Of a DNA stretch of 64,000 nucleotides, positions 58,140 to 64,000 are shown piece by piece. Position 1 is the stretch's first letter; each line of letters opens with the position of its first letter. Source of the DNA: Burkholderiaceae bacterium (GTDB lineage: Bacteria; Pseudomonadota; Gammaproteobacteria; Burkholderiales; Burkholderiaceae_D); NCBI GenBank assembly GCA_018261755.1, contig JAGTRJ010000023.1, positions 33,890 through 97,889 of the forward strand, in the 5' to 3' direction. The notes under the pieces are model-generated. The model was given only the letters and a program-made list of their open reading frames with translations. It ran no database searches and was not told where the DNA came from. The position numbers and the translations under genes were made by a program.

Positions 58140-58955
58140 TCATTTGTATTCATAAATAACTGTACCTGTTCCCTTATTGATTATGGCGGCACAAGTAACT
58201 TTCATAGTTGCTGAATGTTGCTCAATTCTTAATGGGTTACCATCTAACGTTGTCCCAGAGAAGTCGTCTCTGTGACGATAGGGTGGTATTAGTTTTCCAA
58301 CCATCACAAAAGATAAATTTAATTTTAAGTCTTTCGCTTGTTCAGCTGGCATTTGTAATTTTATGGGATAAGCCTGACCAGATGGTATTTCTGAAACATA
58401 CAGAATTGTGGGAGTTTTACGAGTTACATACTTGATAGTTGTGGAGCCTGCAGTTTGATACTCTGAAATTTCTTTTGGAACAGATATAAGCATATTTTGA
58501 AATGTGCTTGAATCATTTTGGGAGACTTTAAGCTTTGTGCTTTGCGAGTTAAGGCTTGTTTTAACTGAAAATATGCCTTTGTCAGCATCATATACTCCAT
58601 CAGCCCCAAGTTCAGTCTTTATAAAACCACCATATCCAGCAGACACTATTACACCATTCACTCTGTCTTTTTCTTTTTGAATTTCAATTGCTTCTCGTTT
58701 TTTGAAATCTTCCGTTGTTTCAAATTCACCTTTCCCTAGAATAGGTTTATCCTCTGGAATATTCAGAATGTCGTCTAAGTTCGATATGGGCTTTGCACCT
58801 TGTATAGCAGCGCTACATGGCACACTTTTATCAAATGCTAAGTATTGTGGCGCTTTCTCCACCTTTGCCGTCGTAGATTCTTTCTTGCCAGTACATCCCA
58901 TTGATAATGACAAAATCATTGATGAAAATACGATTGCTGCTGCTTTGCTAGACAT
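58140..58955 (-). CDS. Lipoprotein of unknown function, paralogue 2
   Basis: The 271-residue protein has a signal ending SLSMGC. It shares its block order with the preceding entry at 57264 and has an insertion before LIPPYRHRDDFSGTT. The two appear to be a tandem duplication that has diverged. AT-rich. I do not recognise the family. The order on the minus strand is 158-aa lipoprotein, this gene, then paralogue 1, so an operon is plausible. Confidence 0.75.
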   Translation of the reverse strand: MSSKAAAIVFSSMILSLSMGCTGKKESTTAKVEKAPQYLAFDKSVPCSAAIQGAKPISNLDDILNIPEDKPILGKGEFETTEDFKKREAIEIQKEKDRVNGVIVSAGYGGFIKTELGADGVYDADKGIFSVKTSLNSQSTKLKVSQNDSSTFQNMLISVPKEISEYQTAGSTTIKYVTRKTPTILYVSEIPSGQAYPIKLQMPAEQAKDLKLNLSFVMVGKLIPPYRHRDDFSGTTLDGNPLRIEQHSATMKVTCAAIINKGTGTVIYEYK

Positions 58956-58968
58956 GACGTCCCCTTAA

Positions 58969-59445
58969 TCAGCGGTTTCCTATATATTTGTCCAAGTTGT
59001 CGGGCGAGGTGTATAAGACATTTTTAACTTGCTCTTCTAACTTTGCCTCTAAATGCGCAACAGATAAATCTGCTGAGTGAAAATATGGAATTTTTATTTT
59101 TCCTTCCTTAAGCAGCTTGTTTTGTTGCTCGCTCAAGTTGAGCTTGATTTTTAAATGTGCAAGATATTCGGCACCTTCATCTCTAACCCACTGTTGCGAA
59201 CCGGGTCGTTTTGTGCAAATCATATTTCCTTGCAGATAGGCGCCAAAAGAATTTTTTGCTTTATACCTTACCCAATATTGATTTTCAACAGGCGTTAAAC
59301 CCCGTGACCCCAAATTTGCAACGAAAACAACCTCAGGGTCTTTAAATTTCAAACGTTCACTGTTGAGACACTCTTGCTCATCACTCACGCCTTTGCAACC
59401 AATAAGTGAAAAACAAACAAGAGCCATTAGTATATATTTAAGCAC
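58969..59445 (-). CDS. Small lipoprotein of unknown function
   Basis: The 158-residue protein has a signal MLKYILMALVCFSLIGC (lipobox LIGC) and a mature part with two more cysteines (QECLNSERLKF, NMICTKRPGSQQW). It lies 13 bases upstream of paralogue 2 on the same strand, so the two are likely translated from one message. AT-rich. The function is unknown. Confidence 0.75.
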   Translation of the reverse strand: MLKYILMALVCFSLIGCKGVSDEQECLNSERLKFKDPEVVFVANLGSRGLTPVENQYWVRYKAKNSFGAYLQGNMICTKRPGSQQWVRDEGAEYLAHLKIKLNLSEQQNKLLKEGKIKIPYFHSADLSVAHLEAKLEEQVKNVLYTSPDNLDKYIGNR

Positions 59446-59466
59446 TATTCACCCTATAAAAAATGA

Positions 59467-59503
59467 AAAAGGGAACCGGCTTTCGCCCAGTTCCCTTTTT
59501 CAT
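59467..59503 (-). terminator. Intrinsic terminator of yjdM
   Basis: AAAAAGGGAAC and GTTCCCTTTTT arms flank a 13-base loop. On the minus strand it follows the yjdM stop directly. It also resembles the hairpin at 56400. Confidence 0.85.
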
Positions 59504-59504
59504 C

Positions 59505-59846
59505 TCAAGCCTTCTTCACAAACTCCGACTTCAGCTTCATCGGCCCGATGCCGTCGATCTTGCAGTCGATGTCGTGGTCGCCTTCGACCAGACGGATGTT
59601 TCTGACTTTGGTGCCGACCTTGACCACTTGCGACGAACCCTTGATTTTCAAATCCTTGATCACTGTGATGGTGTCGCCATCCTGCAGCAGGTTGCCGTTC
59701 GCATCCTTCACCACCAGCGCATCGGATTCGGCTGGTGCGGCTTCGCTGGCCGACCATTCATGCGCGCATTCGGGGCAAACCAGCATGCTGCCGTCTTCGT
59801 AGGTAAAGGTGGAGTTGCATTTGGGGCAGTTCGGTAATTGGCTCAT
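59505..59846 (-). CDS. yjdM: Zinc-ribbon protein YjdM (PhnA-like)
   Basis: The 113-residue protein has an N-terminal zinc ribbon ([23 protein letters not shown]) and the PhnA C-terminal beta domain ([20 protein letters not shown]). Despite its old name, phosphonoacetate hydrolysis is not supported for this family. It is separated from ygiQ by repeat copy G, with divergent transcription. Confidence 0.9.
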   Translation of the reverse strand: MSQLPNCPKCNSTFTYEDGSMLVCPECAHEWSASEAAPAESDALVVKDANGNLLQDGDTITVIKDLKIKGSSQVVKVGTKVRNIRLVEGDHDIDCKIDGIGPMKLKSEFVKKA

Positions 59847-59966
59847 TTTCTATTCTTGATGTGCAAATATGTTGAAAGATGCCGACATTTTCCCACGGTT
59901 TGTGCGCGCTGCAAGCGGGAAAAGGCGGATGCGTACCGGCTTTCGCCTTTTCGCGATGAAGTGTGT

Positions 59967-60068
59967 GGGAGTATGTTGCGAAATTGCAGTATTGGGCCAC
60001 GTATTCTGGGGCATTCAAAATATACTGTGCCGAGTATATTTATGGCTCAAAAAGATGGGCGTAACGGC
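59967..60068 (+). repeat. ~80-bp repeat, copy G (yjdM-ygiQ)
   Basis: GGGAGTATGTTGC, ATTGGGCCACG, TCAAAATATACTG, GAGTATATTTATGGCTC, then a GTAACGGC tail. It has the longest right hairpin: TATACT/AGTATA around GTGCCG. Confidence 0.8.
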
Positions 60069-60102
60069 TGCCGCTGCCGAAGTTCTGATTTTGCGCATGC
60101 GT

Positions 60103-60108
60103 TACAAT
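60103..60108 (+). promoter_or_regulatory. Putative -10 box of ygiQ
   Basis: TACAAT lies only 7 bases before the ATG at 60116, so a transcript from here would be almost leaderless. The -35 is unclear. Confidence 0.35.
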
Positions 60109-60115
60109 CCGCGCC

Positions 60116-62344
60116 ATGACTCACCCTAAAAACATTTTTTCCTGGACGCAGAAACGTCCTCGCCCGCAGGATGCTGCGCCTTTCCTGCCGATGTCGCGCG
60201 AGGAGATGGAGCAGCTTGGCTGGGAGCAGTGCGACGTGATTCTGGTGACCGGCGATGCGTATGTCGATCATCCGAGCTTTGCGATGGCGATCGTCGGCCG
60301 TTTTCTGGAAGCGCAGGGCTTTCGCGTCGGTATCATCAGCCAGCCGGACTGGCATTCGGCGCAGGATTTCAGGAAGCTGGGCAAGCCGCGGCTGTATTTT
60401 GGCATCAGCGCCGGCAACATGGATTCGATGGTCAACCGCTACACCGCCGACCGCAAGATACGCTCCGATGATGCTTACACCGCCGGCGGCGAAGGCAACC
60501 GTCGGCCGGATAGGGCGGTGGTGGTGTATGCCCAGCGGGCGCGCGAGGCGTACCCGGATGCAAACGTGGTGATCGGCGGCATCGAGGCCAGCCTGCGGCG
60601 GATTGCGCATTACGATTACTGGTCGGACAACGTGCGTCGTTCGGTGCTGCCGGATTCGAAGGCGGACATGCTGTTGTTCGGTAATGGCGAGCGTTCGCTG
60701 GCTGAGCTGACGCACCGGCTGGCGGCGGGCGAGCCGATAGCGAGCATCCGCGATGTGCGTGGTTCCGCCTTCATGGTGCCGCCGGGCTGGAAGCCGGGGC
60801 ATGACTGGGTGGAAACTGGTTCGGCGCGGCTGGATGTGCCGGGCAAGGTCGAGCCGCATCCCAATCCGTATACCGATGTTCCCGGTTATGCCAATGCCTG
60901 CGCCAGCGAGGTAGCGGATGACCCAGCCGAGGTGCCGGTGCGCGTGCTGACGCGCGAGGAGCGGCAGGCGGCGCTGAGGGACAAGAATGCGAAGACGGTA
61001 GTGCGGCTGCCATCGTTCGAGCAGGTGAAGGATGATCCGGTGCAGTATGCGCACGCATCGCGCGTGTTCCATCTCGAATCGAACCCTTACAATGCGCGTG
61101 CGCTGGTGCAGGCTCACGGTACCGGTGCGGGCAAACGTGATGTGTGGCTGAACCCGCCGCCGCTGCCGCTGTCGATGGAAGAGATGGATCGGGTTTATGG
61201 CCTGCCGTTCGCGCGAGCGTCGCATCCGTCTTACGGCAAGGCGAAGATTCCGGCGTGGGAAATGATCCGTTTTTCGATCACCATCATGCGCGGCTGCTTC
61301 GGCGGCTGCACCTTTTGTTCGATCACCGAGCACGAAGGGCGAATCATCCAGAGCCGTTCCGAGCCGTCGATCCTGCGCGAAGTTGAAGCGGTGCGCGACC
61401 GGACCGAAGGCTTTACCGGCGTGATTTCCGATCTGGGCGGGCCGACGGCGAACATGTACCGGCTGAACTGCAAGGAGCCAGAGGTGCAGGCAACCTGCCG
61501 CCGGCTGTCGTGCGTCTATCCCGGCATTTGCGTCAATCTGGATACTGACCACAGCAAGCTGGTTTCGCTGTACCGCAAGGCGCGCGAACTGCCGGGGATC
61601 AAGAAGATTCTGATCGGTTCCGGCGTTCGTTATGACCTGGCGGTGCGCTCGCCCGAATACGTGAAGGAACTGGTGTCGCACCACGTTGGCGGCCTGCTGA
61701 AAATCGCGCCCGAGCATACCGAGGAAAACGTGCTGTCGAAGATGCAGAAGCCGGGTATCGGCACGTACGACACGTTCCGCAAGATGTTCGAGAAGTTTTC
61801 GCGCGAAGCGGGCAAGGAACAGTATCTGGTGCCGTATTTCATCGCCGCCCATCCGGGCACGACCGACGAGGATATGGTGAACCTGGCGCTATGGCTGAAG
61901 AAAAACAATTTCCGCCTCGATCAGGTGCAGACTTTCATGCCGACGCCGATGGCGATCGCGACCACGATGTACCACACGCGCAAGAACCCGCTGCATCGCG
62001 TCAGCGCCGATTCAGAGGAGGTCGAAACGCCGCGCAAGGGGCAAACGCGCAAGCTGCACAAGGCCTTGCTGCGCTATCACGATCCGGAAAACTGGACCAT
62101 CCTGCGTGAAGCGCTGCGCCGCATGGGACGTTCGGATTTGATCGGCAACGGCCCCAACTGCCTGGTGCCGGCATGGAAATCCGCGCCGGTGGGCGGCTTC
62201 GGCGCGCGGCGGCCGGTTGCCGGCGCGTTTGCGCCGTCAGCATCGAAGGGCGGGAAACAGCCAGCCAAAACCCCGGCGGGCAAATTCGCTGCCGGCAGCA
62301 AGCACAGAAAGGGTGGCGTGCCGATAAAATCGGGCAAGCGATAG
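60116..62344 (+). CDS. ygiQ: YgiQ-family radical SAM protein
   Basis: The 742-residue protein has the YgiQ N-terminal domain ([38 protein letters not shown]) and a radical-SAM core with the cluster cysteines in [18 protein letters not shown] (about residue 395). The C-terminal part ends in a basic Ala/Gly/Lys tail. Its reaction is not established. Its start lies 48 bases after repeat copy G. No other start is better. Confidence 0.93.
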   Translation: MTHPKNIFSWTQKRPRPQDAAPFLPMSREEMEQLGWEQCDVILVTGDAYVDHPSFAMAIVGRFLEAQGFRVGIISQPDWHSAQDFRKLGKPRLYFGISAGNMDSMVNRYTADRKIRSDDAYTAGGEGNRRPDRAVVVYAQRAREAYPDANVVIGGIEASLRRIAHYDYWSDNVRRSVLPDSKADMLLFGNGERSLAELTHRLAAGEPIASIRDVRGSAFMVPPGWKPGHDWVETGSARLDVPGKVEPHPNPYTDVPGYANACASEVADDPAEVPVRVLTREERQAALRDKNAKTVVRLPSFEQVKDDPVQYAHASRVFHLESNPYNARALVQAHGTGAGKRDVWLNPPPLPLSMEEMDRVYGLPFARASHPSYGKAKIPAWEMIRFSITIMRGCFGGCTFCSITEHEGRIIQSRSEPSILREVEAVRDRTEGFTGVISDLGGPTANMYRLNCKEPEVQATCRRLSCVYPGICVNLDTDHSKLVSLYRKARELPGIKKILIGSGVRYDLAVRSPEYVKELVSHHVGGLLKIAPEHTEENVLSKMQKPGIGTYDTFRKMFEKFSREAGKEQYLVPYFIAAHPGTTDEDMVNLALWLKKNNFRLDQVQTFMPTPMAIATTMYHTRKNPLHRVSADSEEVETPRKGQTRKLHKALLRYHDPENWTILREALRRMGRSDLIGNGPNCLVPAWKSAPVGGFGARRPVAGAFAPSASKGGKQPAKTPAGKFAAGSKHRKGGVPIKSGKR

Positions 62345-62428
62345 TCCAGACGGCGGCAACGAAATGCCAGATTATGGTGTACGATGGCCGTCTATTTCAT
62401 TACATCCTAAGGACGCCAGGTACGTACG

Positions 62429-62659
62429 ATGATTACCAGAAACTACGAGCCGCGCGGCATGTATATTCTGGACATGATTTTTATTTCCGAAGAACCACAC
62501 GTCGTGTTCGAGTGGAAGCAGCGTGAAGATGGTCAGCACATTCCGGTGGTTTATGCGCCGGTCGAGCAGCAGTTCCTTGAAACGATGCCTGCGGGCAGCG
62601 GGTTCGATTTCATGTACCGGCTTGCGGTTGAAGATCCGCGCCCTGATCCCGAAGAGTAA
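62429..62659 (+). CDS. Small conserved-looking hypothetical protein
   Basis: The 76-residue protein (MITRNYEPRGMYILDMIF...) is acidic at its end (EDPRPDPEE) and has no signal or membrane helix. AAGGA lies before the ATG, and a terminator follows at 62684, which supports it as a real gene. I do not recognise the family. Confidence 0.6.
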   Translation: MITRNYEPRGMYILDMIFISEEPHVVFEWKQREDGQHIPVVYAPVEQQFLETMPAGSGFDFMYRLAVEDPRPDPEE

Positions 62660-62683
62660 AAGTCTGCCATTGATGCTGCCGCG

Positions 62684-62715
62684 CTGCCATTTTTCGTGGT
62701 TGCGTGGCAGTTTTT
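62684..62715 (+). terminator. Terminator after the 76-residue gene
   Basis: CTGCCA (62684-62689) pairs with TGGCAG (62705-62710) around a 15-base loop, then TTTTT. Confidence 0.55.
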
Positions 62716-62861
62716 CTATGGGAGAAAAGATCAGGTTTCGCGTAAGCGGTTGATGCAGCAGGAATTCCCCACAGATGTTGGCCGGGCATGTTTTTTGATT
62801 CATTCATGATCTTGTCCTGAAAGAATAGGTATCCTGTTTTCGCAATCACAAGGAGAAGAAA

Positions 62862-63710
62862 GTGTCGCAAGAGTTGGTCAAGATTACGCTGCTGGTCGAT
62901 AATGAAGCGGCCGAAGGGCTGGAAAAGGAACACGGTTTTGCCGCGTGGATCGAGTTCGGTTCGCGCCATATCCTGTTCGATACCGGCCACATGGGAGCGC
63001 TGCAAAAAAATGCCGGGCGGCTGGGCATCGATTTGAAGCGGGCGGATACGCTGGTCATCAGCCACGGCCATCGGGATCACACCGGCACGCTGGATCGCTT
63101 TCTGGCGGAAAACGATCATGCCGAGCTGTATTTTGCGAATGAAATCGACCAAGAGCGCTGGTGGTACAAGCCGGAGGCGGACAGTTACGGCATGCCGGAA
63201 GCGGCGCGCAAGGCGTTTGCCGCCTTGCCGGCGAACCGCGTGCATGCGCTCAAGACGCATCATTACCTCGCTCCGGGCGTTGGCATCACCGGTCCGGTGC
63301 CGCGCCTGAACGCATTTGAAGATACCGGTGGCACGTTCCACCTCGATGCTCAGCGCGGCCCGGTGGACAAGATCGAGGACGACCAGACGATGTGGTTCGA
63401 AACCGATGAAGGTTTGGTGGTGCTGGTTGGCTGCTGCCATTCCGGGCTGGCGAACACCATTGATTACATCCGCAAGATTTCTGGCATCGACAAGGTGAAG
63501 GGCGTGCTGGGCGGCATGCACCTGCTGCAGGCGAACGAGCAGCGTCTGGGCAAGACGTTCGACGTGATGAGCGGCTGGCATGCGGATTTCCTGATACCGT
63601 GCCACTGCACCGGTATCGAATCGGCGAAAAAGATGGAAGCGGCCATCGGCAGCCAGACGGTGAAACATGGCCATGCCGGCATGGTGATCGAGGCCGGCCG
63701 CTTGCGCTAG
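62862..63710 (+). CDS. MBL-fold hydrolase (dihydropteridine/RFA-P synthase-like group)
   Basis: The 282-residue protein has the HxHxDH metal motif (VISHGHRDHTGTL), GCCHSGLANTIDYI and LGGMHLL, a pattern of the MBL group related to archaeal ribofuranosylaminobenzene phosphate synthase. It starts at GTG with a perfect AAGGAGAAG site. The substrate is unknown. Confidence 0.82.
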   Translation: MSQELVKITLLVDNEAAEGLEKEHGFAAWIEFGSRHILFDTGHMGALQKNAGRLGIDLKRADTLVISHGHRDHTGTLDRFLAENDHAELYFANEIDQERWWYKPEADSYGMPEAARKAFAALPANRVHALKTHHYLAPGVGITGPVPRLNAFEDTGGTFHLDAQRGPVDKIEDDQTMWFETDEGLVVLVGCCHSGLANTIDYIRKISGIDKVKGVLGGMHLLQANEQRLGKTFDVMSGWHADFLIPCHCTGIESAKKMEAAIGSQTVKHGHAGMVIEAGRLR

Positions 63711-63762
63711 GATTTTTTCAGCGATTCCCTGGCTTCCTTGATTGCGACGAATTGGTCGCGCA

Positions 63763-63796
63763 GCCTGCCGGCACCCTTCGACCGGCGGGCTTTTTT
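63763..63796 (+). terminator. Intrinsic terminator before lepA
   Basis: GCCTGCCGG (63763-63771) pairs with CCGGCGGGC (63782-63790), one G-T pair, then TTTTTT. Confidence 0.85.
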
Positions 63797-63947
63797 CATT
63801 TGCCAAACCGCAATTTGGCCGCAGATTCAAGTACTTGATGACTGAATTCGGCTTGAAATCCGGTAAAATGGCGCACAAATCCACCTTGCGGCGTCCGTTT
63901 CACGGATGCCGCTTTGTTTCCGAGGCCCTTTTCCCCGCATGCCACTA

Positions 63948-64000
63948 ATGAAGAACATCCGCAATTTTTCGATTATCGCCCATATCGACCACGGCAAATC
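63948..64000 (+). CDS. lepA: Elongation factor 4 (LepA), 3' end outside window
   Basis: The visible residues MKNIRNFSIIAHIDHGKS match the start of the LepA GTPase, including the first half of the P-loop. LepA is a ribosome-associated translational GTPase. An in-frame ATG at 63939 (MPLMKN) could also start it. Confidence 0.9.
   Translation, partial: MKNIRNFSIIAHIDHGK

Overview
This window looks like chromosome from a betaproteobacterium of the order Burkholderiales, most like Oxalobacteraceae. The evidence is gene order and protein sequence: gltBD, dapA-bamC, tpiA-secG-tRNA-Leu-nuoA to nuoN, leuC-leuD-leuB-asd-fimV-truA-trpFBA-accD-folC-dedD-cvpA-purF-metZ, an OFA-family (oxalate/formate antiporter type) transporter, and many TA(C/T)AAT promoter boxes close to start codons. 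I cannot name a species. Most of the DNA is moderately GC-rich core genome on the + strand; about 53.5-59.5 kb is an accessory stretch that includes clearly AT-rich DNA.

Layout: 0-4.8 kb, glutamate synthase (gltB enters from outside the window, then gltD). 4.9-9.9 kb, dapA, bamC, an MBL hydrolase, an Ala-rich lipoprotein on the minus strand, slyD and tpiA. 9.9-25.2 kb, secG, a damaged tRNA-Leu(GAG) and a complete 14-gene NADH:quinone oxidoreductase operon. 25.2-29.2 kb, ybaK, aroC, an MFS transporter and an alpha/beta hydrolase. 29.2-33.8 kb, leucine synthesis with an entericidin-like peptide, then asd. 34-48.4 kb, fimV, truA, an M14 peptidase, a damaged trpF and trpB, intact trpA, accD, folC, a SPOR protein, cvpA, purF and metZ. 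48.8-53.5 kb, lgt, the OFA transporter, and a divergent LysR/YeiH pair. 53.5-59.9 kb, accessory DNA: a PAP2 phosphatase between two ~150-bp direct repeats, an acyl-carrier-protein remnant, a GNAT-like protein, a DUF6933-like protein, three AT-rich lipoprotein genes, yjdM and a remnant of a second yjdM. 60-64 kb, YgiQ radical SAM protein, a small unknown protein, an MBL protein and the start of lepA.

The most striking non-gene signal is a family of ~80-bp AT-bounded repeats present seven times (near 10.45, 18.52, 26.94, 38.01, 39.15, 48.56 and 59.97 kb). They share a left GGG(A/G)GTAT box, a central GGGCCACA box, and a right hairpin made by ATAC...GTAT followed by a T-rich run. Five copies start at or within about 25 bases of the 3' end of the preceding gene. 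One lies inside the nuo operon, one replaces the 3' acceptor strand of tRNA-Leu(GAG), and two bracket the M14 peptidase gene. Several lesions (tRNA-Leu, trpF, trpB, the ACP and yjdM remnants) suggest a genome undergoing gene loss and repeat-driven rearrangement, unless assembly errors explain some of them.
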